Positions 27,848-36,994 of a DNA stretch of 64,000 bases are shown here, in pieces. The position numbers and the translations under genes were made by a program. This DNA comes from Pannonibacter phragmitetus_B. GTDB taxonomy: Bacteria; Pseudomonadota; Alphaproteobacteria; Rhizobiales; Stappiaceae. How positions within the stretch are numbered: the first letter of the stretch is position 1; each line of letters opens with the position of its first letter. The DNA is taken from positions 1,736,001 to 1,800,000 of the forward strand of contig NZ_JBNINT010000001.1 in the NCBI RefSeq assembly GCF_050510895.1. The letters run 5' to 3'. The notes under the pieces were generated by a model. It had not been told where the DNA came from, ran no database searches, and worked only from the letters and a program-made list of their open reading frames with translations.

Positions 27848-30131
27848 ATGATACTGGAACGTGACCCGCCCGCGGATTTGGACCAGGGTTCGCGCGGCCG
27901 TGCAGGCCGCAGAGCCGGTCTGGCGGTCATGCTGGCTGCTCTCCTCGCAATTTCCGTTACCTTTGCCGTTCTGACAGGCCTGACCCCGATCGCTCCGACG
28001 CCGGAAGTTGTCTGGGTCGCGATGATGGTCAATGGCGGCCTGGGCGCTGCTCTGGTCGGCATAATCGGCCGGGAAATCTTCAAGCTGGTGCAGGCGCGGC
28101 GGCGCGGCAGGGCGGCTGCACGGCTGCATGTGCGCATTGTTGCCATGTTCAGCCTCATCGCTGCCGTCCCCGCCATCCTGATGGCGATCGTGGCGGCCAT
28201 TACGCTGGATCAGGGCCTTGACCGCTGGTTCGAGCAGCGCACCCGTCAAATCATCGATAATGCCCTGACCGTGGCGCAGGCCTATCTTCAGGAGCATGCG
28301 CGTGTCTTGCGCGGCGATCTGATCGCCATGTCGCAGGACGTGGATCAGGCCAAGGCCGTCTATGAGTTCGAGCCAACGCGCTTTGATGCCTTTTTTGCCG
28401 GTCAGGCGCAGCTGCGCGGCATCGTGGCAGCTTTCCTGCTGAAGGCGGATGGTACGGTCGTCACCCGTGTCATCCTGGTGCCCGATGTCAACATCCTGCT
28501 GCCGCCAAGCGACGTCTATGCAAAGGCGGATCAGGGTGAGGCGGTGCTGATCGCGCCGGGCCGGTCCAACCTGGTTGGAGGCATCGTCAAACTGGATGCC
28601 TATGATGGCATGTATCTTTATGTCGCCCGGACAGTGGATCAGCGCGTGCTGGATTACCAGCGTCTCGCGGAAGAGGGCGCGAGCGAGTATAGCCAGCTGG
28701 AGCGCAGCCGCTTTGGTGTGCAGATCGCCTTTGCGCTCGTCTACTTGGGCGTTGCGCTCGTGCTGCTGCTGTCCGCAATCTGGATCGGTTTCGGCTTCGC
28801 CAACCGGCTGGTGTCGCCCATCCGCCGTCTGATTTCGGCGGCCGATCAGATTTCCAAGGGCAATCTCTATGTGGAAGTGATGACCGAGAAATCGGAAGGC
28901 GATCTGGCCAATCTCGGAACGACTTTCAACAACATGACCGGCCAGCTGCGCGGCCAGCGCGATGCGCTGCTGGCGGCCAACGAACAGATTGACCGCCGCC
29001 GCCGCTTCACCGAGGCGGTTCTCTCTGGCGTCACCACCGGCGTGATCGGCATTGATGATGACGGCGCAATCACGCTCGTCAACCGTTCCGCACGGGATCT
29101 GCTGAAGGTCGAGGAGAGCGCAATGCTCGACCGCCCGCTGGCCGATGTGATCCCGGAGCTCGATGCCTTCGTTCGCGAAGCACTGGCGAAGGAAAGCGAT
29201 CGTATCAAGGAAACGCAGATTTCCCTGCAGATTGGCGGGCGCGAGCGCACCGTGAATGCGCGCATCACGACCGAGCTCTCCACCCGGCGCGAGCATGGAT
29301 ATGTGGTGACGCTGGATGACATCACGGACCTTGTCTCCGCGCAGCGCAATTCGGCCTGGGCGGATGTGGCAAGGCGCATCGCCCATGAAATCAAAAATCC
29401 GCTGACGCCGATCCAGCTCTCTGCCGAGCGCATCCGCCGCCGCTATGGCAAGAAGGTGGAAGACGACCGCTCCGTCTTTGACCAGTGCATTGATACGATC
29501 ATCCGCCAGGTCGGAGACATCGGCCAGATGGTGGATGAGTTCTCCTCCTTCGCCCGCATGCGCAAACCGGCCAAGTCCATGGCGGATCTGCGTAACACGG
29601 TGCGTGAGGCTGCCTTCATGCAGAGCGTTGGCAACCCGGAGATCGAGGTCAAGACCGAGCTGCCGGAAGAGAGCATTGAGGCCTGTTTCGACAGCCGCCT
29701 CATCGGGCAGGCTCTGACCAACGTGATCAAGAACGCTGCCGAGGCCATCTCTGGCCGCAGCGGTGAAGATCTGCCCAAGGGCCGCATCCGAGATCCGGCT
29801 AAGGCATGAAGACGGCAGGGCTTTGATCGATGTTATCGACAATGGCATCGGCCTGCCCAAGCAGGAGCGGCAGAAGCTGCTGGAGCCCTACATGACGACG
29901 CGAGAGAAAGGTACCGGCCTCGGCCTTGCCATCGTTCGCAAGATTATGGAAGACCACAATGGCAGCATCGAGCTGCTGGACGCGCCGGACCTGGGTCCGG
30001 ACGATACCGGCGCCATGGTGCGCCTCATCATTGGACCGCCCGCCGCAGAAGATGCCACGGTGCAGGCCGGAAGAGAGCAGTCCGGACCCCAATCAGAGAC
30101 CAGAGAACAAGTGACGAGCCATGGCCTATGA
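27848..30131 (+). CDS. ntrY: Nitrogen-related membrane sensor kinase NtrY (one apparent frameshift)
   Basis: NtrY is the membrane kinase partner of NtrX, linked to nitrogen and redox sensing. About 760 residues: two N-terminal membrane helices and a third near 95-115, an extracytoplasmic domain, another helix (about 300, VALVLLLSAIWIGFG), HAMP, PAS (about 380-490), and HisKA with RRIAHEIKNPLTPIQ (His near 512). HATPase has NVIKNAAEAI in the first frame and DNGIGLP and GTGLGLAIVRKI in the second. Removing one C of CC 29788-29789 gives GRIEIRLRHEDGRA and joins the frames. The stop at 30129-30131 overlaps the ntrX start at 30121. Confidence 0.92.
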
Positions 30132-31488
30132 CATCCTGATCGTCGACGACGAGACCGATATCCGTGAGATGATCGCCGGCATCCTTGATGACGAGGGTTA
30201 TGGCACGCGCACGGCGAGCGACAGTGACACGGCGCTTGCCGCCATCAAGGAGCGGCGCCCCTCGCTCGTCGTGCTGGACATCTGGCTTCAGGGCAGCCGC
30301 CTCGACGGGCTGGCGCTGCTGGACGAGATCAAGGCGCAGGACAAGGATCTTCCGGTCGTCATCATTTCCGGTCATGGCAATGTGGAAACCGCTGTCTCGG
30401 CGATCAAGCGCGGCGCCTATGACTATATCGAGAAGCCGTTCAAGGCCGACCGGCTGTTGCTGATTACGGAGCGTGCGCTGGAAGCCTCCATGCTGAAGCG
30501 CGAGATCCGTGACCTGAAACAGCGCAGCGGCGATGCATCCCGCTTCACAGGTGAGTCGTCGGCCATCAACCAGCTGCGCCAGACCATCGAGCGGATCGCC
30601 GGCACCAACAGCCGCATTCTGATTTCGGGTCCCTCGGGCGCAGGCAAGGAACTGGCGGCGCGGCAGGTGCATGAGCTTTCACCGCGCGCAAAGGGTCCCT
30701 TCGTTGCGATCAACGCGGCGACAATCACCCCCGACCGAATGGAAGAAGAACTCTTCGGCATCGAGGATGAGAACGGCAACTTGCGCAAGGTTGGCGCTCT
30801 GGAAGAGGCGCATGGCGGCACACTCTATCTCGACGAAGTGGCCGACATGCCGCGCGAGACGCAGGGCAAGATCCTGCGGGTGCTGGTGGACCAAACCTTC
30901 ACCCGGGTTGGCGGCTCCACCCGTGTGCAGGTGGACGTGCGTATCCTCTCCTCAACCGCCCGCAATCTTGAGGAGGAAATCGCAAACGGCGCCTTCCGCG
31001 AAGATCTCTATCACCGTCTCGGTGTGGTGCCGCTGCGCGTGCCAGGTCTTGCCGAGCGGCGCGAGGATGTGCCGATCCTTGTGCGTCACTTCATGGAGCA
31101 GATTTCAGCCTCTGCAGGTCTTCCCATGCGCCGGATCGGGGATGACGCCATGGCCGTTCTGCAGACGCACGACTGGCCGGGCAACATCCGCCAGTTGCGC
31201 AACAATGTTGAGCGCTTGATGATCCTCACCCGTGCCGATCCGGATGCCGTGATCACTGCGGACCTTCTGCCTTCGGAGGTTGGCTCCATGGTGCCCAGCC
31301 TTCCGGCCAATGGCGGCGGCGAACATCTCATGTCCATGCCGCTGCGCGATGCGCGCGAGGTCTTCGAGCGCGAGTATCTTCAAGCGCAGATCAAGCGCTT
31401 TGGCGGCAACATCTCGCGTACAGCAGAATTCGTGGGCATGGAACGTTCGGCCTTGCATCGCAAGCTGAAGTCGTTAGGTCTATCGTAA
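30121..31488 (+). CDS. ntrX: Response regulator NtrX
   Basis: NtrX is the partner of NtrY. The 455 residues comprise a receiver with phospho-Asp in VVLDIWLQG (near 53), an AAA+ domain with Walker A GPSGAGKE (near 169) and LDEVADMP, and a C-terminal Fis-type HTH (FVGMERSALHRKLKSLG). The sigma-54-contacting GAFTGA loop is absent: the region reads LFGIEDENGNLRKVGALEEAHGG. This fits the alphaproteobacterial NtrX class that does not act through sigma-54. The frame is intact. Confidence 0.94.
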   Translation: MAYDILIVDDETDIREMIAGILDDEGYGTRTASDSDTALAAIKERRPSLVVLDIWLQGSRLDGLALLDEIKAQDKDLPVVIISGHGNVETAVSAIKRGAYDYIEKPFKADRLLLITERALEASMLKREIRDLKQRSGDASRFTGESSAINQLRQTIERIAGTNSRILISGPSGAGKELAARQVHELSPRAKGPFVAINAATITPDRMEEELFGIEDENGNLRKVGALEEAHGGTLYLDEVADMPRETQGKILRVLVDQTFTRVGGSTRVQVDVRILSSTARNLEEEIANGAFREDLYHRLGVVPLRVPGLAERREDVPILVRHFMEQISASAGLPMRRIGDDAMAVLQTHDWPGNIRQLRNNVERLMILTRADPDAVITADLLPSEVGSMVPSLPANGGGEHLMSMPLRDAREVFEREYLQAQIKRFGGNISRTAEFVGMERSALHRKLKSLGLS

Positions 31489-31530
31489 AACAAGCGCAGT
31501 GAGAGCGCTTCAAACGGGGACATGTGACCG

Positions 31531-32907
31531 ATGAAGGTCGTCATTTGCGGGGCAGGGCAGGTCGGTTACGGCATTGCCGAACGTTTGGCTGCGGAACAGA
31601 ACGATGTGTCTGTGATCGATTCGTCGCCAAAGCTGATTGCCGCCATCGGTGATCAGCTTGATGTGCGCGGCTTTGTCGGCAACGGTGCCCATCCGGATGT
31701 TCTGGCACAGGCCGGTGCCGACGAGGCGGATATGATCATCGCCGTCACCCTCTATGACGAGGTGAATATGGTTGCCTGCCAGGTGGCCCATTCCCTCTTC
31801 AATGTGCCGACCAAGGTCGCGCGCGTGCGCGCCCAGAGCTATCTTCAGGGCCGGTGGCGCAATCTCTTTGCCCGCGAAAACCTGCCCATCGACGTGATCA
31901 TTTCGCCGGAGATCGAGGTGGGCGACATGGTGCTGCGCCGCCTGTCGCTGCCGGGCGCAGTGGAGACTATGCGTTTTGCCGATGATCAGGTCGTGGTTAT
32001 CGGTGTCAATTGCGAGGACGACTGCCCGGTTGTCGACACGCCGCTGCGCCAGCTGACCGACCTGTTCCCGGACCTTGGGTCCGTGGTCGTCGGCATCAAC
32101 CGCGGCGGCAAACTGTTTGCGCCCAAAAGCTCGGACAGCTTGCTGGTGGGCGACCTTGCCTATGTGGTGGCCCGCCGCGATCAGGTACGCCGTACCCTCG
32201 GCATTTTCGGTCACGAAGAGCCAGAGGCTACCCGTGTCGTCATTGCCGGCGGCGGCAACATCGGTCTGTACGTGGCCCGTGCCCTTGAACAGCGCCAGAC
32301 GTCCACCCGGGTGAAGATCATCGAATCGTCCCGCGAGCGCGCCGTCGGTATCGCCAATGAACTGAAGCGAACCGTGATCCTTCATGGCAGTGCTCTGGAC
32401 CAGGGGATCTTGGAGGAGGCGGATGTGGAAACCGCCGACACCATGATCACGCTGACCAATGATGACGAGGTGAACATCCTTTCCTGCGTCATGGCCAAGA
32501 AGCTTGGCTGCAAACGCAACCTGTCGCTGCTCAACAATCCAAGCTATCCGGCTTTCGCCAATGCACTGGGGATCGATGCCTTCATCAATCCGCGTGCCGT
32601 GACCATTTCCCGCATTCTGCAGCACGTGCGCCGGGGCCGAATCCGCGGCGTCCAGTCGCTGCACAATGGCGCGGCGGAAATCATCGAGGCAGAAGCGCTG
32701 GAAACTTCGCCGCTGGTGGGGCGCCCCTTGCGCGAAGTCGACCTGCAGGACGGCATTCGCATCGGCGCGGTGTTCCGCAATGGCAAGGTGCTGACGCCCA
32801 ATGGTGACGTGCAGATTCAGGCGCGTGACCGGATTGTCATCTTTGCCATGGCAAACCGGGTGCGCCAGGTGGAGCAGATGTTCCGCGTCAGCCTTGAATT
32901 CTTCTGA
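31531..32907 (+). CDS. trkA: Trk potassium uptake NAD-binding protein TrkA
   Basis: TrkA is the cytoplasmic regulatory ring of the TrkH/TrkG potassium channel. The 458 residues hold two RCK units. The first Rossmann motif GAGQVGYGIAE is at residues 7-17 and the second GGGNIGLYVA is near 240, each followed by a TrkA-C domain. No trkH is visible in the window. It follows ntrX in the conserved Rhizobiales order. A small hairpin (GGGTAC 32932-32937 with GTACCC 32944-32949) lies after the stop but lacks a T-run. Confidence 0.94.
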   Translation: MKVVICGAGQVGYGIAERLAAEQNDVSVIDSSPKLIAAIGDQLDVRGFVGNGAHPDVLAQAGADEADMIIAVTLYDEVNMVACQVAHSLFNVPTKVARVRAQSYLQGRWRNLFARENLPIDVIISPEIEVGDMVLRRLSLPGAVETMRFADDQVVVIGVNCEDDCPVVDTPLRQLTDLFPDLGSVVVGINRGGKLFAPKSSDSLLVGDLAYVVARRDQVRRTLGIFGHEEPEATRVVIAGGGNIGLYVARALEQRQTSTRVKIIESSRERAVGIANELKRTVILHGSALDQGILEEADVETADTMITLTNDDEVNILSCVMAKKLGCKRNLSLLNNPSYPAFANALGIDAFINPRAVTISRILQHVRRGRIRGVQSLHNGAAEIIEAEALETSPLVGRPLREVDLQDGIRIGAVFRNGKVLTPNGDVQIQARDRIVIFAMANRVRQVEQMFRVSLEFF

Positions 32908-32999
32908 TCCGCCGGTCAGGATGTGCTGAAAGGGTACCCTTCCGTACCCGTCTCCCGCCTTGCCTGCCAACACTCCGGCCTTTGCCGTAAGGAGTTCTC

Positions 33000-33866
33000 A
33001 TGAGCCGCATTGCCTATGTGAATGGACAGTACCTGCCGCACTCTTCGGCCGCCGTGCATGTGGAAGACCGTGGCTATCAGTTTGCCGATGGCGTCTATGA
33101 GGTCTGCGAGGTCTGGCAGGGCAATCTGGTGGATGCCCCGCGTCATCTTGCGCGTCTCGAGCGGTCCTGCAGTGAACTGCGCATCCCCATGCCGATGGAG
33201 CACAAGCCGCTGACGCTGGTGCTGAAGGAAGTGATCCGCCGCAACAAGGTGCGTAACGGCATCGTCTACATGCAGGTCACGCGCGGCGTCGCCCGCCGCG
33301 ATCACTTCTTCCCGCTGACGCCGATTGCGCCGACGCTGGTGATCACGGCCAAGCCGACGAACCCGGCGGCTTCCGACAAGCAGGCTGAAACCGGTATTGC
33401 CGTTGTCAGCCACCCGGAAAACCGCTGGCCGCGCGTAGATATCAAGACCGTGGGCCTGCTGCCGAACGTGCTGGCCAAGCAATATGCCCGCGAGCAGGGC
33501 GCCAAGGAAGTCTGGTACGTGGATCAGGATGGCTATGTCACCGAAGGCGGTTCGACCAATGCCTGGATCGTGACGAAGGATGGCGTCCTGGTGACGCGCC
33601 CTGCCGAAAGCGGTATTCTGCGCGGCATCACCCGCAGCGTGGTTCTGGATCTAGTGGAGCGCGAGGGGCTGCGTTTTGAGGAGCGGCCGTTCACGCTGGA
33701 AGAGGCCAAGACGGCGCGGGAGGCTTTCGTCACGGCCGCCTCGACAATCTGCATGCCGGTGGTGAGTCTCGATGGGGCCTCGATTGGCAACGGCCATCCG
33801 GGAACCGTTGCGACCGAGCTGCGCAAGCAGTTCCACACCGCAACCCATCTTGATGAAATATATTGA
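33000..33866 (+). CDS. dat: D-amino acid aminotransferase (class IV, PLP)
   Basis: This interconverts D-amino acids and 2-oxo acids, for example to supply D-glutamate or degrade D-alanine. The 288 residues have the fold-type IV pattern: VEDRGYQFADGVYEV near the N-terminus, the PLP lysine in RVDIKTVGLLPNVLAKQ (near 143), and YVTEGGSTNAWIV plus LRGITRSVVLDL phosphate-binding segments. A clear Shine-Dalgarno (AAGGAG) is placed 7 bases before the ATG at 33000. It lies between trkA and hfq, as in several Rhizobiales. Confidence 0.9.
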   Translation: MSRIAYVNGQYLPHSSAAVHVEDRGYQFADGVYEVCEVWQGNLVDAPRHLARLERSCSELRIPMPMEHKPLTLVLKEVIRRNKVRNGIVYMQVTRGVARRDHFFPLTPIAPTLVITAKPTNPAASDKQAETGIAVVSHPENRWPRVDIKTVGLLPNVLAKQYAREQGAKEVWYVDQDGYVTEGGSTNAWIVTKDGVLVTRPAESGILRGITRSVVLDLVEREGLRFEERPFTLEEAKTAREAFVTAASTICMPVVSLDGASIGNGHPGTVATELRKQFHTATHLDEIY

Positions 33867-34041
33867 TGATATGAAATAGTGCTGGGGTAGCGGGCGAAAC
33901 TTGTTGTAAACTTGCCCACCGGCGCCCGGTTCATCCGGGAGAGGCGCCTACGTTTGTGTTTTTTGCCTCGCTTGCTGGTCGCACAACAAGATCATGTCAG
34001 ATGCCCCGGCCGCGGACGACAGAAACAGGATAAGAAGACTC

Positions 34042-34299
34042 ATGGCTGAGCGTGCACAGAATCTGCAGGACACCTTCCTTAACTACCTTCGCAAGCAGAA
34101 AGTTCCGCTGACGATCTTCCTCATCAATGGCGTGAAGCTGCAGGGCGTGGTTACGTGGTTTGATAACTTCTGTGTTCTTCTGCGCCGGGATGGTCATTCC
34201 CAGCTTGTCTACAAGCATGCCATTTCGACCATCATGCCGAACGGCCCCGTGCAGCTGTTCGAAGGCGGTGAAGAAGGCGCCGAAAAAGCAGGCGCCTGA
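34042..34299 (+). CDS. hfq: RNA chaperone Hfq
   Basis: Hfq is a hexameric Sm-like protein that promotes small RNA-mRNA pairing. I start at ATG 34042 (MAERAQNLQDTFLNYLRKQ), the usual family start, giving 85 residues; the frame opens 16 codons earlier at 33994. The Sm1 motif FLINGVKLQGVVTWFDNF and Sm2 VYKHAISTIMP are intact. The acidic, Glu/Gly-rich C-terminal tail is short, typical of alphaproteobacteria. hflX begins immediately after the stop. Confidence 0.95.
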   Translation: MAERAQNLQDTFLNYLRKQKVPLTIFLINGVKLQGVVTWFDNFCVLLRRDGHSQLVYKHAISTIMPNGPVQLFEGGEEGAEKAGA

Positions 34300-35757
34300 T
34301 TGGCTCGCAAGAACAGACAGGCCGGAGAGGGCAGCTCCGGCAACGAATTTGAAGATCAGGACTGGCTGGACGGGGAAGACAGCCGGGGCAGGGACGGCGG
34401 CTTTAGTGAGCCTGTCGCCCATGGCGGTGAGCTTGTGTTCAAGGGCCCGTCTTCACGGGCGCTGGTGATTGAGCCGGTTCTGCCGGAGCGGCTTCCCAAG
34501 GGCTTTGAAGGCACGCCGCCACCGACGCGCACGCCTGAGGCGCGGCTGGAAGAGGCCATCGGCCTGTGCGCCGCCATTGAACTCGAGATCGTTTCCGCCT
34601 CCATCGCACGTATCCACACACCGCGTCCCGCGACTCTTTTGGGCCCCGGCAAGGTGGAAGAAATCGCGCGTGCAGCGGAAGAGGGCGAAGTGGACGTGGT
34701 CGTGATCGACCATGCGCTGACGCCGATCCAGCAGCGTAATCTCGAAAAGGCGATGAAGACCAAGGTGATCGACCGGACCGGTCTGATCCTGGAAATTTTC
34801 GGCGCCCGCGCCCGCACCAAGGAAGGCCGCCTGCAGGTCGACCTTGCCCATCTGACATGGCAGAAGAGCCGCCTTGTCCGCTCCTGGACCCACCTTGAAC
34901 GCCAGCGTGGCGGCGTCGGCTTCATGGGTGGCCCCGGTGAAACCCAGATCGAGGCGGACCGCCGGCAGATTCAGGACAAGATCATGCGTCTTGAGCGGGA
35001 GCTGGAGCAGGTGCGCCGCACCCGTGACCTCCACCGCAAGAAGCGCAAGAAGATCCCGCAGCCCGTTATTGCGCTGGTCGGCTACACCAACGCCGGAAAA
35101 TCAACGCTGTTCAACCGGCTGACGCAATCGGATGTCTTTGCCAAGGACCTTCTGTTTGCAACGCTTGACCCGACGCTGCGCCGCATTCGCCTTCCGCATG
35201 GACGAGAGGTGATCCTGTCCGACACGGTGGGCTTCATTTCCGAACTCCCCACTCATCTGGTTGCCGCTTTCCGCGCCACGCTGGAAGAGGTGCTGGAGGC
35301 CGATCTCATCCTGCATGTGCGTGACATTTCGCACGAGGACAGTGACGCTCAGTCAGTGGATGTTGGCCGCACGCTGGCGGACCTTGGTGTCAACCCGCAG
35401 ACCGGTGCGCCGGTGGTGGAAGTGTGGAACAAAATCGACAACCTCGATCCCGAGCGCCGCGCAAAGCTGCTGGAAGCCAATGGTCCGGAAGGTGCCATCG
35501 CTCTTTCGGCTCTGACTGGTGACGGCATCCCGGCGCTGCTCTCACGCATCGAAGCCTTCATGGCCGTAGGCGACGACCGCTTCGAGCTGGCTCTACCGGT
35601 GACGGAAGGCGAGTTGCTGGCAGGTGTCTACCAGATCGGCGAAGTGCTGGAGCGGGTGGATGGCGAGGAAGTCATCGAGCTGACGGTTCGCATTTCCGAC
35701 AAGCAGAAAGGCCCCTTCCGCAGCCGCTACGGCGCCTATATCTCCGGAGCGGATTGA
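34300..35757 (+). CDS. hflX: GTPase HflX
   Basis: HflX is a ribosome-associated GTPase that splits or rescues stalled 70S ribosomes under stress. The 485 residues include an N-terminal HflX domain (LLGPGKVEEI, VVIDHALTPIQQRNLEKA) and a coiled linker with the signature GGVGFMGGPGETQIEADRR. A G domain follows with GYTNAGKST (near 260), DTVGFI, and NKID. The start is TTG at 34300, directly abutting the hfq TGA, so translation is probably coupled. An Asp/Gly-rich N-terminal extension of about 60 residues precedes the conserved domain. Confidence 0.93.
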   Translation: MARKNRQAGEGSSGNEFEDQDWLDGEDSRGRDGGFSEPVAHGGELVFKGPSSRALVIEPVLPERLPKGFEGTPPPTRTPEARLEEAIGLCAAIELEIVSASIARIHTPRPATLLGPGKVEEIARAAEEGEVDVVVIDHALTPIQQRNLEKAMKTKVIDRTGLILEIFGARARTKEGRLQVDLAHLTWQKSRLVRSWTHLERQRGGVGFMGGPGETQIEADRRQIQDKIMRLERELEQVRRTRDLHRKKRKKIPQPVIALVGYTNAGKSTLFNRLTQSDVFAKDLLFATLDPTLRRIRLPHGREVILSDTVGFISELPTHLVAAFRATLEEVLEADLILHVRDISHEDSDAQSVDVGRTLADLGVNPQTGAPVVEVWNKIDNLDPERRAKLLEANGPEGAIALSALTGDGIPALLSRIEAFMAVGDDRFELALPVTEGELLAGVYQIGEVLERVDGEEVIELTVRISDKQKGPFRSRYGAYISGAD

Positions 35758-35801
35758 GAGGGCTGCCGGAAACGGCCGGTGCCTTTGCCACACGAACAGC
35801 G

Positions 35802-35955
35802 GTCATCCCGGGCCGAACGCAGTGAGGACCCGGGATCCACTCGCTTGCAGAGCGCTTGAGAGGCTCTCAAGCCAGTTTGCCAAACTGTTTCGGCAAGGCA
35901 TCCGCCGCTCTGAGAACGAGTACCTCCCGTCTCGCGCTGCGTTTGCCCGGGACGG
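35802..35955. repeat. Composite intergenic palindromic repeat, copy B
   Basis: The left hairpin ATCCCGGG (35805-35812) and CCCGGGAT (35829-35836) is followed by the module CACTCGCTTGCAGAGCG. A middle section holds two small inverted repeats (GCTTGAGA/TCTCAAGC and CAGTTTG/CAAACTG). The right part CCGCTCTGAGAACGAGT...CGCTGCGTTTGCCCGGGACGG ends near 35955. Length and order match copies A and C. It lies between convergent hflX and mazG. Confidence 0.65.
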
Positions 35956-35975
35956 TGCCTAGGTAATTAGCCGTC

Positions 35976-36815
35976 TTATTTCCCCTTCGCGGCCTGCCAG
36001 ATTTCTTCCATTTCATCGAGAGTGAGCGCTTCCAGCGTGGTGCCGCGCCGGGCGGCTTCCGCCTCGATGGCGGCAAAGCGGCGGCGGAACTTGGCGTTGG
36101 TGCGCTTGAGGGCTGCCTCTGGCTCCACTTCGAGATGACGGGCTAGATTCGCCACGGCAAAGAGCACATCGCCCAGCTCATCCTTCACTGCTTCGGGCAC
36201 GGAACCGGTGACCGCTGGCGGTGTGTGGTCCGTGAGTTCCGCTTCAAGCTCGTCCAGTTCCTCGCGGATCTTGGCAAAGACCGGAGCGAGCGTGTCCCAG
36301 TCAAACCCGACCTTTGCGGCGCGGCGCTGGATCTTCTCCGCTTCCATGAGAGCCGGAAAGGCGGAAGGCACGGCGTCGAGATAGCCGGGTTCTGTGTCGG
36401 GCAGGCCCATGGCGGCGCGGCGGGCCTTGCGTTCGGCCTTTTCCTCCGCCTTGATCTTGTCCCACATGCCCTTTGCCATGCCGGAGGAGCGTGCTTCCTC
36501 GCTGCCGAACACATGCGGGTGACGGCGGATCATCTTCTTCGTGATTGCCTCGACCACATCGGGAAAGCTGAAAGCCCCATCTTCCTCGGCCATGCGGGCG
36601 TGATAGACCACTTGCAGCAGGAGGTCGCCGAGTTCTTCGCGCAGATCATCCAGATCATTGCGGCTGATGGCTTCTGCCACCTCATAGGCTTCTTCCACCG
36701 TGTAAGGCGCAATTGTGCCGAAGTCCTGCTCCAGATCCCAGGGGCAACCGGTGACTGGCGTGCGCAGCGCCGCCATGATGTCGATGAGAACGGAGATATC
36801 GCGGCCAGGTTTCAT
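35976..36815 (-). CDS. mazG: Nucleoside triphosphate pyrophosphohydrolase MazG
   Basis: MazG hydrolyses NTPs and dNTPs to monophosphates, limiting misincorporation or ppGpp effects. The 279 residues contain two MazG domains. The first has CPWDLEQDFGTIAPYTVEEAYE and the EExxE/D-type REELGDLLLQVVYHA. The second has KIREELDELEAEL and KDELGDVLFAVANLARH. I start at ATG 36815 (MKPGRDISVLIDIMAALR); the frame opens 18 codons upstream. It is convergent with hflX. Confidence 0.93.
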   Translation of the reverse strand: MKPGRDISVLIDIMAALRTPVTGCPWDLEQDFGTIAPYTVEEAYEVAEAISRNDLDDLREELGDLLLQVVYHARMAEEDGAFSFPDVVEAITKKMIRRHPHVFGSEEARSSGMAKGMWDKIKAEEKAERKARRAAMGLPDTEPGYLDAVPSAFPALMEAEKIQRRAAKVGFDWDTLAPVFAKIREELDELEAELTDHTPPAVTGSVPEAVKDELGDVLFAVANLARHLEVEPEAALKRTNAKFRRRFAAIEAEAARRGTTLEALTLDEMEEIWQAAKGK

Positions 36816-36960
36816 GGGAGAATCCGGTAAGTAGGAAATGGGCTGGAGTTCCACGTGCCGGTGGCGCATGGCCTGGAGATATATGGCATATGAAGGCCGC
36901 GTAAGCCAATGTAGCCCTCTAACCTTCCATTAATGCAATGGTAACTTTTGCATCTCTACT

Positions 36961-36983
36961 CTCCTTATGGTTGCAATAAGGAG
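36961..36983 (+). promoter_or_regulatory. Hairpin sequestering the Shine-Dalgarno of the RTX gene
   Basis: CTCCTTAT (36961-36968) is the exact reverse complement of ATAAGGAG (36976-36983), with a 7-base loop. The 3' arm contains the AAGGAG that serves the ATG at 36995, so folding would hide the ribosome binding site. The 5' arm resembles the 16S anti-Shine-Dalgarno. Confidence 0.55.
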
Positions 36984-36994
36984 TGGGTGCAGCA

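Noticed and set aside
27608..29860. Minus-strand frame of 750 codons opposite ntrY
   Set aside because: Shadow of the ntrY sensor-kinase gene, with His/Gln-rich non-protein-like composition.
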